This document shows, one piece after another, positions 16,906 through 25,406 of a stretch of 54,895 bases of DNA. The DNA lies in the NCBI GenBank assembly GCA_028821475.1, contig JAPPGB010000086.1:1-54895 (forward strand), read 5' to 3'. Position 1 is the first letter of the stretch. Each line of letters begins with the position of its first letter. The translations under genes and the position numbers were made by a program. Below the pieces are notes generated by a model, which was not told where the DNA came from, searched no databases, and saw only the letters and a list, made by a program, of their open reading frames with translations. This DNA comes from Spirochaetaceae bacterium (GTDB taxonomy: Bacteria; Spirochaetota; Spirochaetia; SZUA-6; Bin103).

Positions 16906-16977
16906 GCGCCTGTCGTATAAGGGTCATTACCCGAGCCTTCCAAGCTCGTGATGGCGGTTCGAGTCCGCTCGGGCGCT
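16906..16977 (+). tRNA. tRNA-Gly (anticodon UCC)
   Basis: A 72-base cloverleaf folds by eye. The acceptor stem GCGCCTG pairs with CGGGCGC (one G-U), with discriminator U73 at 16977. The D arm is GTA/TAC with GGG in the loop. The anticodon stem CGAGC/GCTCG is perfect with loop CTTCCAA, giving anticodon UCC. The T arm is GGCGG-TTCGAGT-CCGCT. The glycine identity elements known from E. coli (G1-C72, C2-G71, G3-C70, C35, C36, U73) are all present. CCA is not encoded. It lies between two accessory ATPase genes, so it may have served as an integration target. Confidence 0.9.
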
Positions 16978-17096
16978 CTACTCGACTCCCATCCACCGAC
17001 CGGATCGCGGCGGCTTGTGGGGGCAGAAGGGACCGAGATGGCATCACGACAGCGACCAACGAACCACCTGCTACCGGTGCCTGACGAAGTTCGTCC

Positions 17097-18362
17097 GTGA
17101 AGCTGCGCTCCGTCGAGATTGAGAACTTTCGCGCAATCAAGCATCTCAAGCTGTCTCTGGACGAATCTCTTACCGTGTTCCACGGCGATAACGCTGACGG
17201 AAAGACGAGTGTACTGAGCGCAATCGCCGTCGGTCTCGGACGCATTCCCACTCTCCTGCCGGCGGTGACGGGTATCTCCTTTCGCGATTCGGATCGGAGA
17301 CGGTCGGCACACAGTGTCAGCGTTAAGCTCAAGACAACCGACGGAGTAGAATGGGAACAGCGGAAAGGTGGAGTACGTCAGCCGGTTGACGGTCACTCGT
17401 TACGGGAAAAGATCGACGGAATCGTCCGCTCGGACAAGGAGGGTCGTGCGCGAAATCTGCCGATTGTGGCCTTCTACGATACCGATCGTGCCGTGCTTGA
17501 TGTGCCTCGACGAAGGAGTGGATTCGACCGCGGACTCCCACGTTACACCGCTTTGGAGGGAGCGCTCTCCGCGCGCGCTGACTTCCGTGATTTCTTTGAG
17601 TGGTTCAAGGCCAAAGAGGACGAAGAGCTACGGGATCAGAAGAGCAATTCACGCCATGTTTCGCATGAACTCGAAGCCGTTCGTAGCGCAATCACGTCCA
17701 TGATACCGAATGCCTCTCGACCACGTATCGTGTTCCGTCCACTTCGTTTCATGGTATCCCTTGAATCGGAATCAGGGCCACAGGAAGACCTGACCCTCGA
17801 TCAACTCAGCGGCGGCTATCGAATCATTCTGGCACTGGTGGCAGATCTTGCTCGGCGGATGGCGCAGGGTAACCCGCAAAAAGAAGAGCCTCTTAAGTGT
17901 GAGGCGGTCGTGCTCATCGACGAGATCGAGCTTCATCTGCATCCTGAGTGGCAGCAGAGAGTCCTCGACGACTTGCTGCGTACATTTCCAAACACCCAAT
18001 TCCTCGTGTCCACGCACAGCCCGCAGGTGTTGACCACGGTTCTGCCGGAACGAGTCGTGGAGCTCAGCCGGGCGAGTGGCACGATTGTCGCCGGCCATGC
18101 GTCGGCCCCCACCTATGGGGCTGAATCCGGCGACGTGCTTTTGACCGTGATGGGAGTTCGTTCTCGTCCCGCCAACAACAAGTTCGTACAGACACTCGAC
18201 CGGTACCTGCGCCTTGTCGCTGACGATCAAGGAGAGTCAATAGTGGCGCGCGAACTTAGAGCCGAACTTGAAGAGGTCTCGCCCCGAGATCCGGCATTGG
18301 ACGGCGCCGACGTGGAGATACGCCGGCGCAACGTGTTGAAGCAAATGGCCCAGCGGAAGTGA
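17097..18362 (+). CDS. AAA ATPase, PtuA/RloC-like (AAA_21 type)
   Basis: The 421-residue protein is an ABC/SMC-type ATPase: KLRSVEIENFRAIKHLKL, Walker A GDNADGKTS, signature LDQLSGGYRIILALVADLA, Walker B AVVLIDEIELHLHPEWQQ and VSTHSPQVL, with an N-domain insertion (about 90-210) and a C-terminal helical tail. This arrangement resembles PtuA of Septu and the ATPase of RloC-like and retron-associated systems. An HNH partner (PtuB) is not found: the next 50 bases are empty and then a minus-strand remnant follows. The start is a GTG without a strong ribosome binding site. GC content is clearly lower than that of flanking core genes, consistent with transfer. Confidence 0.7.
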   Translation: MKLRSVEIENFRAIKHLKLSLDESLTVFHGDNADGKTSVLSAIAVGLGRIPTLLPAVTGISFRDSDRRRSAHSVSVKLKTTDGVEWEQRKGGVRQPVDGHSLREKIDGIVRSDKEGRARNLPIVAFYDTDRAVLDVPRRRSGFDRGLPRYTALEGALSARADFRDFFEWFKAKEDEELRDQKSNSRHVSHELEAVRSAITSMIPNASRPRIVFRPLRFMVSLESESGPQEDLTLDQLSGGYRIILALVADLARRMAQGNPQKEEPLKCEAVVLIDEIELHLHPEWQQRVLDDLLRTFPNTQFLVSTHSPQVLTTVLPERVVELSRASGTIVAGHASAPTYGAESGDVLLTVMGVRSRPANNKFVQTLDRYLRLVADDQGESIVARELRAELEEVSPRDPALDGADVEIRRRNVLKQMAQRK

Positions 18363-18412
18363 AGCGGATCCACGGACAAGTGGGTCTGAGCATGTCCCAT
18401 CAGGGACATCGC

Positions 18413-18772
18413 TTACAAACTCGGGTCAACGAGACGGCGCTTCGAGAAGCAGCGCCGGGCCTCGAGACGGGCGCTGAGAGCGTGCACTACGTCGGATTGG
18501 CGGTGCCACAGGTTGGTGGTTTCGGCGAGGTCGCGGCTCAAATCGTAGAGCTGGCCGGTGCTGCCGGGGAGCGGGCCGTCGCCGCGGCCGTCTCCGCTGC
18601 ACTCGAAGATCATCTTCCAGCGCGCATCGTCCTCGTCGCGGCGCAGGGCGAACACGCCGGCGCCGGAGTGGTGGATCAGTTCGGTCCGAGGCGGCGCCGT
18701 GCCGGACATCCGCTCGCCGCCGGTCAGTGCGGCCGGCACGTCGATGCTGTCCTCGGCCGCACCTTCGGGCAA
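18413..18772 (-). pseudogene. C-terminal remnant of a sulfatase gene
   Basis: The 119-residue frame matches the end of formylglycine-dependent sulfatases: TELIHHSGAGVFALRRDE, RWKMIFECSGDG, and STGQLYDLSRDLAETTNLW. These correspond to the usual 'W K L I ... Q L Y D L ... D P x E x x N L' ending. The N-terminal three quarters, including the C-x-P-x-R catalytic motif, is missing; within 90 bases upstream the binding-protein gene ends. It is probably a deletion remnant left downstream of the transporter operon, which hints that the transporter once served a sulfated substrate. Confidence 0.7.
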
Positions 18773-18860
18773 CTCGGCGCCGACGCCGGCGGTGCGGCCG
18801 GGAAGCCGGACGCAGCACCGGCCCCGGGTCGGGTGGCCGAGCCGGGGCCGCCACGGGCTG

Positions 18861-20534
18861 CTAACCGTACATGCGCGTGTAGGCGATCTGCAGGATCTCC
18901 ACGAACCGGCTCAGCTTGAGCGCCTCCAACTGCTCCAGGTAGTTATTCCAGTCGGCGTCGGAGTTGACGTCCAGGTCGCCGGTCACGAAGCGGGCAAAGC
19001 TCTGCTCGACGAACTCGTTGATCGGCGCGCGCAACTGGCCGTACTCGCGGCCCTCGTCGAACTCGTGGATCAGCGGGCGTACGATCTCGTCCGGCTGGTG
19101 CCCCTCGTACTTCTCGATGGTCTCCCAGTACAGGCGGGGCTCAATCGACAGCGGATCGTCGGACGCCGGCACCTGGCGGTCGAAGAACCCTTCCTCGAAG
19201 TAGCTCGGGAACATGTGGCCAAGCTTGTGGTTGTGGGCGGTGTTGTAGAGCTGGATCTGCTTCCACAGCGCGGTCTCGCCGGTGTAGGCCATCTCGCCCT
19301 CTTCCGCCCAGCGCCAGCCTTCGCCCTCGGGACCGAACCACGGCACCATGCGAGCTTCGTCAGTACGATGCACGAAGTCGAAGAACTTGATGATCGCCAC
19401 CTGCTCCAGGTCGGTCGCAGCCGTGGTCAGGCTGAACTTGGAGCCACGCTGGTTCTTGGGGTAGAACGCGGTGAACTGGGCGCCGTTCGGACCGATCAAC
19501 GGCGGTACGGCGCGGTACTGGCGGTGCATGGTGCCCCCGGGCGCCAGCGCCCCCCACGGCGTGCCGGCCTGGTGGGCGCCGACCCGTGCGACGCCTTCCA
19601 CGCCGCCGTTGTTCAGGGTGTGGAGCTGGTTGCGGTCCATCACGAACGCCTCGCCGTCGAACAGACCGTCGTTGTACAGGCCGTTCAGGTAGGTCAGGCC
19701 CTGACGCCACTCGTCGGTGGTGAACGCCGGCGAGATGATGCCGTCGTTGACCACCATGCGGTGCGAGTTGGTGGGATCGCCGAAGCCGTCGTCATAGATG
19801 AACGCGTTCATCACGAACGCGCCGGGCCTGCTGCGCCAGTAGCGGATCAGCCCGGAGTAGGGGATCTCGTCGCCCGGGTCGCCGTTGCCGTTGGCATCCT
19901 GATCGCGGAACGCCGCCAACACGGTGCGCAGCTCATCGGTGGTGGTGGGCATCTCCAGCCCGAGCCGCTCCAGCCACTCGACGTTGATCCACAGCTTCTG
20001 CGACAGCGTGGAGTGGTAGGCCACCGGACGCACCGACAGCGCGTAGACGTGGCCGTCGGGCGCGGTGAGCTGGCGCGGCACGTGCGGGTCCTCGGCGAAG
20101 ATGCGCTTCAGCTCGACGGTGTGCTCCTCGATCAGTCCCTCCAGCGGCGCCAGGAACCCCTGCGAGCCGTACAGGAACTGCTGCTCGGTGGTGATGCCGG
20201 AGTTGATGATCATGTCCGGCAGGTCGGAGCCGGCGGCCAGCACCAGGTTGATCTTCTGGGCGGCGTCGGAGCCGGTGACCTGGTCCCACTCGATATGGAC
20301 GTTGGTCTGCTCCTCCAGCCAGGTCACCGCGTAGTTGGTGGTGATGTCCTGGATGCGCGTATCGACGTTGGCCAACGCCGTCACCGTAATCAGCTCATCG
20401 CTGATCGGGTAGACTCCGGGCGCCGACAGCGCGTCCATCGCGGCGCCGGAACCCTCTCCCTCGGCGCCGGCGAATGCCATTGCGGGAGCCAGCAACAGCA
20501 GTGCGGCCCCCATGATCGCGTAGAGTCGTGTCAT
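18861..20534 (-). CDS. extracellular sugar-binding protein (LipO/YtcQ-like)
   Basis: The 557-residue protein is a large family-1-type solute-binding protein of a carbohydrate ABC importer. A signal peptide ends at AFA (about residue 22). Recognisable segments are NYAVTWLEEQTNVHIEW, DLPDMIINSGI, the DQDANGNGDPGDEIPY loop that resembles a calcium-binding EF-like motif, and the C-terminal EFVEQSFARFVTGDLD. The ATG has an AGAAGGAGG ribosome binding site. It lies downstream of the two permease genes, with a 114-base gap holding its own -10-like TATAAT. It resembles the protein at 33175-34833. The substrate cannot be read from sequence; an oligosaccharide is likely. Confidence 0.88.
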   Translation of the reverse strand: MTRLYAIMGAALLLLAPAMAFAGAEGEGSGAAMDALSAPGVYPISDELITVTALANVDTRIQDITTNYAVTWLEEQTNVHIEWDQVTGSDAAQKINLVLAAGSDLPDMIINSGITTEQQFLYGSQGFLAPLEGLIEEHTVELKRIFAEDPHVPRQLTAPDGHVYALSVRPVAYHSTLSQKLWINVEWLERLGLEMPTTTDELRTVLAAFRDQDANGNGDPGDEIPYSGLIRYWRSRPGAFVMNAFIYDDGFGDPTNSHRMVVNDGIISPAFTTDEWRQGLTYLNGLYNDGLFDGEAFVMDRNQLHTLNNGGVEGVARVGAHQAGTPWGALAPGGTMHRQYRAVPPLIGPNGAQFTAFYPKNQRGSKFSLTTAATDLEQVAIIKFFDFVHRTDEARMVPWFGPEGEGWRWAEEGEMAYTGETALWKQIQLYNTAHNHKLGHMFPSYFEEGFFDRQVPASDDPLSIEPRLYWETIEKYEGHQPDEIVRPLIHEFDEGREYGQLRAPINEFVEQSFARFVTGDLDVNSDADWNNYLEQLEALKLSRFVEILQIAYTRMYG

Positions 20535-20617
20535 GCGACTCCCTCCTTCTGGCGGTCCTTGTCACGTCCGCCGTGTTGTTGAAGTGCTCGCGCCGCAAGC
20601 CGGCGCGGTGAGGCTCT

Positions 20618-20623
20618 ATTATA
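20618..20623 (-). promoter_or_regulatory. -10 element (TATAAT) before the binding-protein gene
   Basis: A perfect TATAAT lies on the minus strand about 85 bases before the ATG at 20534, within the short gap after the permease gene. No good -35 sequence is seen at 16-18 bases, so an activator may be needed. It would let the binding protein be made in excess over the permeases. Confidence 0.4.
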
Positions 20624-20647
20624 TCACCGGTGCCCGCGGCATGCCGA

Positions 20648-21577
20648 TCATCCCTTGAGGGAGCCGATCATCACGCCGCGGACGAAGTACTTCTGCACGA
20701 ACGGGTAGGCGATCAGCACCGGCAGGCTGGCGACGATGATGAGTGCGAACTGCAGCAGGTCGCGCATCCCCTCCAGCGCCTCCAGCTCCTTGGGATCCAT
20801 CAGTTCCGCCTCCACGGTGTTGATGATCAGGATGGCGCGCAGGAAGATCTGCAGCGGGTACAGCTCTTCCTTGTTCAGGTAGATGAACGCGTCGAAGAAG
20901 GTGTTCCAGTGAAACACGGCGTAGAACAGCGCATTGACCGCCGTGATGGCCCCCGACAGCGGCACCACGATCGACCACACGAAGCGCAGGTCGCTGCAGC
21001 CATCGATGCGCGCCGCCTCCAGCAGGCCGGAGCTGATGGTGGTCTGGTAGTAGGTGCGGGTGATGATCACGTTCCACACCAGCAGGCCCTGCGGCAGCAG
21101 CATCGCCCAGCGCGTGTTGAGCATGCCCAGGTCGCGCACCAGCAGGTAGTTGGGGATGATGCCGCCGTTGAACAGCATGGTGAACACCAGCAGCGCCATG
21201 TAGATGTGGCGCGCCTTGAAGTCGGGCCGCGACAGCGGGTAGGCGGCCATCACGGTGAGCACGATGTTGATGGCGGTGCCCACCGATGCGTAGAACAGGC
21301 TGTTGCCGTAGCCGATCCACACCTTGCGGTACTCGAAGATCGCCTCGTAGGCGCGCAGCGTCGGGTTCACCGGCAGCAGCCACACCTGCCCGCCGATGGT
21401 CGCCTGCGGCGCGCTGAGCGAAGCGCTGACGATGTAGATCAGCGGATAGGCGACGCCGACCAGCACCAGCGCCAGGAAGGCGTAGTTGCAGCCGTCGAAG
21501 ATCCGGTCGACACGGCTCTTGCCGATGCGCCGGCGCACCACGCGGTGCAGGTCGAGGGCGGACTCGCGGGCTACCAC
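20648..21577 (-). CDS. carbohydrate ABC transporter permease (YtcP/MalG-like)
   Basis: The 309-residue membrane protein has six predicted helices and the binding-protein-dependent permease signature LLEAARIDGCSDLRFVWSIV (EAA loop), followed by PLSGAITAVNALFYAVFHWN, and ends with the family-typical QKYFVRGVMIGSLKG. Its GTG start overlaps the stop of the upstream permease by 7 bases (TGGTAG), so the two are coupled. GTG codons 36 and 39 bases later are possible starts. It pairs with the LplB-like permease to form the transmembrane channel. No ATPase subunit is encoded here, so it probably shares an MsmX-type ATPase. Confidence 0.9.
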   Translation of the reverse strand: MVARESALDLHRVVRRRIGKSRVDRIFDGCNYAFLALVLVGVAYPLIYIVSASLSAPQATIGGQVWLLPVNPTLRAYEAIFEYRKVWIGYGNSLFYASVGTAINIVLTVMAAYPLSRPDFKARHIYMALLVFTMLFNGGIIPNYLLVRDLGMLNTRWAMLLPQGLLVWNVIITRTYYQTTISSGLLEAARIDGCSDLRFVWSIVVPLSGAITAVNALFYAVFHWNTFFDAFIYLNKEELYPLQIFLRAILIINTVEAELMDPKELEALEGMRDLLQFALIIVASLPVLIAYPFVQKYFVRGVMIGSLKG

Positions 21578-22521
21578 AGGCTGGTGTCGCTCAGGCGGCG
21601 CGCGATCCAGTTCACCACCAGGATCAGCGCCAGGTTGATCACCGAGTTGAACAGGCCGATAGCGGTGGCGAACGAGTAGTCCGGCACCGGCGAGGCGAGC
21701 CCGATCTTGTACACGTAGGTCTGAATCACCTCGGACGTGGTCAGGTTGAGCGGCGTCTGCAGCAGGAACGCCTTCTCGAAACCCACCTGCATGATGCGCC
21801 CGGTCTCCAGGATCAGCAGGATGATCGCCACCGGAAGGATGCCCGGCACGTCGATGTGCCGGGTGCGCTGCAGCTTGGAGGCGCCGTCCACGATCGCCGC
21901 CTCGTGCAACTGCGGGTCGACGCCGGCGAGCGCCGCCAGGTAGATGATCGTGCCCCAGCCGGCATTCTGCCAGATGCCGGAGATCACGTACACCGACTGG
22001 AACAGATCCGGGCTGCTCATGAACGAGATCCGCTCCAGCCCGAGCCCGGCCAGCGCGTTGTTGACCACGCCGGTGTGCAGCGACAGGAAGCGCATGATCA
22101 TGCCCGCCATCACCACCGTTGAGATGAAGTGGGGGGCGTAGGTGGTCAGTTGCACCGTCTTCTTGAAGCGGCGGTGCTCGACGTTGTTGAGCGCCAGCGC
22201 CAGGACGATCGGGATCGGAAACATGGCGGCGATCTGGTAGGCGGACAGCCCGAGCGTGTTCCTGAGCACCGTCCAGAACTGCGGCGACTCGAAGAAACGG
22301 TCGAAGTTGGCCATGCCCACCCAGGGGCTGCCGACGATGCCCTTGACGGCGAAGAAGTCGCGGAACGCGATCTGCGCCCCCCACATCGGCACGTACTTGA
22401 AGATGAGCAGGTAGATCAGCGGCAGCAGCAGCAGCAGGTGCAGTTGCCAGTTGACGCGCGCGTCACGCCACAGCGAACGCCGCACCCGCGGCGCGTCAAG
22501 GGTGTCGGCAGGCAGCCCCAT
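21571..22521 (-). CDS. carbohydrate ABC transporter permease (LplB-like)
   Basis: The 316-residue protein belongs to the LplB/YteP group: an N-terminal helix (LHLLLLLPLIYLLIF), then YVPMWGAQIAFRDFFAVKGI, the EAA loop EAAIVDGASKLQRTRHIDV, and the C-terminal SFATAIGLFNSVINLALILV. It is the first gene of the three-gene transport operon. The same organisation and high sequence similarity recur at 25396-27268, so the two operons arose by duplication. Confidence 0.9.
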   Translation of the reverse strand: MGLPADTLDAPRVRRSLWRDARVNWQLHLLLLLPLIYLLIFKYVPMWGAQIAFRDFFAVKGIVGSPWVGMANFDRFFESPQFWTVLRNTLGLSAYQIAAMFPIPIVLALALNNVEHRRFKKTVQLTTYAPHFISTVVMAGMIMRFLSLHTGVVNNALAGLGLERISFMSSPDLFQSVYVISGIWQNAGWGTIIYLAALAGVDPQLHEAAIVDGASKLQRTRHIDVPGILPVAIILLILETGRIMQVGFEKAFLLQTPLNLTTSEVIQTYVYKIGLASPVPDYSFATAIGLFNSVINLALILVVNWIARRLSDTSLW

Positions 22522-22599
22522 CGGGCGCGCATCCTACCCCACCCCCAGTCTCCCGGCAAGGATCGGGGAAGGAAAGAATGGAAAGGAGGCCAGCACAGC

Positions 22600-22960
22600 G
22601 GTGGCGACGGCGAGCCGTACCTTCAGTTCGCCTGGTCCACTCGGGAACCGCGATGGGGCTGACGGTAGTGCCGGCGGCTGCAACGTCCGCACCCCGGCGA
22701 GGCGCCAGGAAGCGCTGTCGCGCCGCTTCGGGAAACAGGTCGGGATGGCGCTCCAGCGTTCCCTCGAGCTCAATCAGGCAGTAGGCTTCGAACTCCCGCT
22801 CCAGTGTCTCGAGCTTGTCGTTGACCGTCGAGAAGTCGTAGCGCTGGCGTAACTGACGCGCGACCGGCCACCGGTGATCGTCATAGAACAGCCGCAGCTG
22901 CTGGCGCTCGGCGTCGCTGAGTTTCTCGGTGCCGCGACATCGGACGCTTACCTCGAAACT
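22600..22960 (-). pseudogene. decayed gene remnant of unknown family
   Basis: On the minus strand one frame reads like protein without a usable start codon: EKLSDAERQQLRLFYDDHR, then FSTVNDKLETLEREFEAY and LEGTLERHPDLFPEAARQRF. A second frame just upstream (about 22945-23005) reads VTVRRGEKLTISEFRGK and is separated by a frame change and a TGA. Together they look like one frameshifted gene. I cannot name the family. The rest of the gap 22522-23217 shows only lower-GC sequence (about 23000-23110) with no gene that I trust. Confidence 0.35.
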
Positions 22961-23217
22961 CCGAAATCGTCAGCTTCTCCCCTCGTCGAACTGTCACTGT
23001 GACCCCAGTCGAGTGCCTTATCGCTTAATCTCGGTTGGAATCTCGTATATAGAAAAGCAGTTGCCCACCATCAAGACAGTAAGCACTTATAAATCGACAG
23101 TCTCCCTGTCACCGGTCGACCGACCGGTTGCACAGCACGAGGCCGCTCGCGGGATAGCCGCCAACCCCACGGCCGAACGGCTCACTCTCAGCCGGGTCGT
23201 CCGCCTCTCCGCGTCGC

Positions 23218-23577
23218 TCACTCCCGCGCGAGCGATGACCGAATACGAAAGAAGTCCTGTATCTCGCTGGACACGTCGATGCGTTCGGAGAGAAGAGTGC
23301 CGTGGGCGATCTGGTTGCGCACGCTGTAGAGCTGCACGGTTCGCTTCATTCGCCGCTGCCCTTCTCGAGGACCAGCGGCAGCGCGGCAGGCTTGGTCGAT
23401 GTCCGTCTCCAACTGACCCCAGGCAAGAACGAAGTAAGCTTGGTCGTTCAGTTCCTGCTCGCGCGCCACGCGGTCGCGTTTATCGGCCTCTCCGGCTGCG
23501 TCACAGCTATCGCGCAAGTCTCCGAGATAGCTGTCGATCCGTTGGTAGGATTCCGCGATGGCCTGAAGGTCGCTCAC
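23218..23577 (-). CDS. HEPN-domain protein (putative RNase toxin)
   Basis: The 119-residue protein is mostly helical and carries SVRNQIAHGTLLSERID, in which R-N-x-x-x-H is the HEPN RNase motif. Many HEPN proteins cut RNA in toxin-antitoxin or phage-defence systems. The GTG start overlaps the stop of the upstream gene (GTGA), so the two are a coupled pair. Better-known HEPN/MNT pairs have a nucleotidyltransferase partner, but here the partner is an unrelated small protein. The frame continues upstream to 23910, but as an arginine-rich shadow. Function as toxin is inference. Confidence 0.6.
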   Translation of the reverse strand: MSDLQAIAESYQRIDSYLGDLRDSCDAAGEADKRDRVAREQELNDQAYFVLAWGQLETDIDQACRAAAGPREGQRRMKRTVQLYSVRNQIAHGTLLSERIDVSSEIQDFFRIRSSLARE

Positions 23578-23915
23578 CCCAGGAACCGTATCAGCCAATC
23601 GCGCGTGACGGACTCGCGGCGGCGCCGCTGGTCGTCGCGAGCCACCTGCCAGTCCGGTTCCTCGAAGTTGTCGGCCGCATCGACGATGAGGAAGCGGCGG
23701 CCGTCGCGTCTCACGTCGACCCGTCCGTTGTTGCCGATGATCCATAATGCATGCGGTTCGAGCTTGACGAACTGGCCGGTCCGGTTGTGGAGCTCCAGCG
23801 TGGGCATCGGTTTCGGCGGGACACCGAACTTGCGCATGAGCTTCTCGTGCATGAGCACCGGGGCGCCGCGGCGGGCCACCCACCCGTCCGGCAACCAGTC
23901 GCCGAAACACTCCAT
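23574..23915 (-). CDS. unknown partner of the HEPN protein
   Basis: I do not recognise this 113-residue protein. It has a balanced composition with segments MHEKLMRKFGVPPKPMPTLE, ALWIIGNNGRVDVRRDGRRF and LIVDAADNFEEPDWQ, suggesting a small mostly beta domain. No signal peptide or membrane segment is seen. The ATG at 23915 lacks a ribosome binding site; a TTG at 23972 would add 19 residues. It overlaps the HEPN gene by 4 bases, so it is likely its functional partner, perhaps an antitoxin or a sensor. Confidence 0.5.
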   Translation of the reverse strand: MECFGDWLPDGWVARRGAPVLMHEKLMRKFGVPPKPMPTLELHNRTGQFVKLEPHALWIIGNNGRVDVRRDGRRFLIVDAADNFEEPDWQVARDDQRRRRESVTRDWLIRFLG

Positions 23916-24080
23916 GCAGCCAGCCGGTCGGCTGAGCCGTTCATCGTGGCGGGGCGCTTGAAACCCTACCAAAATGCCGGGGGCGATTCAACATAATGCC
24001 GCGGAGGACGGCCCGGACGGACCCCGCATCGCGAGCTCTTCTGCGTCAGCCCTCGATGGCGAGGATCGCGGCGCGCCCCG

Positions 24081-24110
24081 CGGGGCTGAGCCGGGCTGAG
24101 CCGGGTTGAG
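24081..24110. repeat. tandem 10-base repeat
   Basis: Three near-identical 10-base units (c-g/c-g-g-g-c/t-t-g-a-g) follow each other in the gap 23916-24248. Otherwise that gap holds no gene that I can support, although the frame of the next gene is open from 24129. Confidence 0.5.
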
Positions 24111-24248
24111 CTTGACCTGGCTTGGCCGATGATCCACCATGGACGACAATCTGATGGCTCGATCGCTTGCCTCGGTGTCACGAAGCTTGACCACGGATTC
24201 GGCTTCTCGTGTGAAGCGAGTTGCCGCGGTGTCGTTGTCTCCGTCGGC

Positions 24249-25406
24249 ATGAAGGGGGCGCAACAGCGCGTATTCACCCCCGGCACGGGTGCCATGCCGC
24301 CGGCGCTTACCGGGCGCGAACGGGAGCAGGCAGTACTGACCCGGTGTCTGGCCGACCTGCTCGGTGGGACGTCCCCGCCGCACGACGTCGTCCTGACCGG
24401 GCCGCGCGGCAACGGCAAGACCGTGCTGATCAACTGGTTCGAGCGCACCTGCCGCGACCACGCCACGGAGGTGGACGTGGTGGCCGCGACGCCCGACGAC
24501 ATCTCCACGCGGGAAGCGCTGATCGACGTCCTGTCGCCGTCGTCCGCGGTGATGAAACTGCTGCCCCGGAAGGTGGGTGTGGCGGCCGTGGGTTCGGTCG
24601 AATGGGCGCCGCCGTCCGGAGGCGTGCGGAACCTGCGGGCGGAATTGACCGCCCGGTGCCGCAAGAAACCGCTTGCCGTGCTGCTCGACGAGGCGCACAC
24701 GCTGGATCTCGGGGTGGGCAGAGCGCTGCTCAACGCCAGTCAACAGGTGCGCGGCGACGCCCCGTTCCTGCTGGTGCTCGCCGGCACGCCGGGCTTGGCG
24801 GCGCATCTCGGCGCCATGAACGCGTCCTTCTGGAGCCGGTTGGACGAAGGCCGCTTGGGCATCGGTCTGCTGAGCGCCGCGGCCGCCCGCGCCGCCCTGA
24901 TCGAGCCGCTGCGCGCCCACGGCGTGGCGATCGACGCCGATGCCGTCGATGCGGTAGTCGAGGACAGCCAGTGCTACCCGTACTTCATCCAGGTTTGGGG
25001 GCGCGCCGTGTGGCAACAGCGCCTGGCCACCGGCGCGACGCGGCTGACCACCGCGCACGCGGACGCTGCGCGCGCCGACGTGGCCGCCAGGGTTACGGAC
25101 TACTACCAGGACCGTTATCGGGAACTGGAGGGGCGCGGCCTGCTGCCCGCGGCCGTGGCGACGGCGCCGCTGTTCCAGTCCGGCGCCGCCGCTTCCGACC
25201 ACGCCATCGACGCGGCCCTGGCCACGACCGGCGCCGACGCCGCTGCCCGGCTGGCCGCGCGCGAGGAATTGAACCGGCTGGGTTACATATGGACCCCGCC
25301 CGGCCAACTGCCGCCGGTCGTCTGGACAGCCGGCATCCCGTCGCTGATGACCCACGTCCTCGACCACGCCCCGCCGCCGGACGCCGGCTTGCCGGCTAGC
25401 CCTTGA
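24249..25406 (+). CDS. STAND/AAA_16-like ATPase
   Basis: The 385-residue protein has an Orc/Cdc6-like P-loop ATPase: TGREREQAVLTRCLADLL, Walker A GPRGNGKT, Walker B LAVLLDEAHTL, a sensor-1 region LLVLAGTPGL, and a C-terminal helical and winged-helix-like part (about 240-385). This resembles AAA_16-type proteins and the ATPases found with transposons or abortive-infection genes. I chose the ATG at 24249, shortly before the conserved domain; the frame is open from 24129. Its end overlaps the convergent permease gene by 11 bases. No partner gene is adjacent. GC is as high as that of the core, so it may be an old resident. Confidence 0.7.
   Translation: MKGAQQRVFTPGTGAMPPALTGREREQAVLTRCLADLLGGTSPPHDVVLTGPRGNGKTVLINWFERTCRDHATEVDVVAATPDDISTREALIDVLSPSSAVMKLLPRKVGVAAVGSVEWAPPSGGVRNLRAELTARCRKKPLAVLLDEAHTLDLGVGRALLNASQQVRGDAPFLLVLAGTPGLAAHLGAMNASFWSRLDEGRLGIGLLSAAAARAALIEPLRAHGVAIDADAVDAVVEDSQCYPYFIQVWGRAVWQQRLATGATRLTTAHADAARADVAARVTDYYQDRYRELEGRGLLPAAVATAPLFQSGAAASDHAIDAALATTGADAAARLAAREELNRLGYIWTPPGQLPPVVWTAGIPSLMTHVLDHAPPPDAGLPASP

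Noticed and set aside
15195-17096. Complete Gabija system
   Set aside because: The OLD-like protein has no UvrD-like helicase neighbour.
17097-18412. Complete Septu system
   Set aside because: The ATPase looks PtuA-like, but no HNH (PtuB) gene lies up- or downstream; the next gene is a sulfatase remnant on the other strand.
18558-20582. Long plus-strand open frame opposite the binding-protein gene
   Set aside because: Its translation is histidine- and valine-rich low-complexity shadow, while the minus strand encodes a full solute-binding protein with signal peptide and ribosome binding site.
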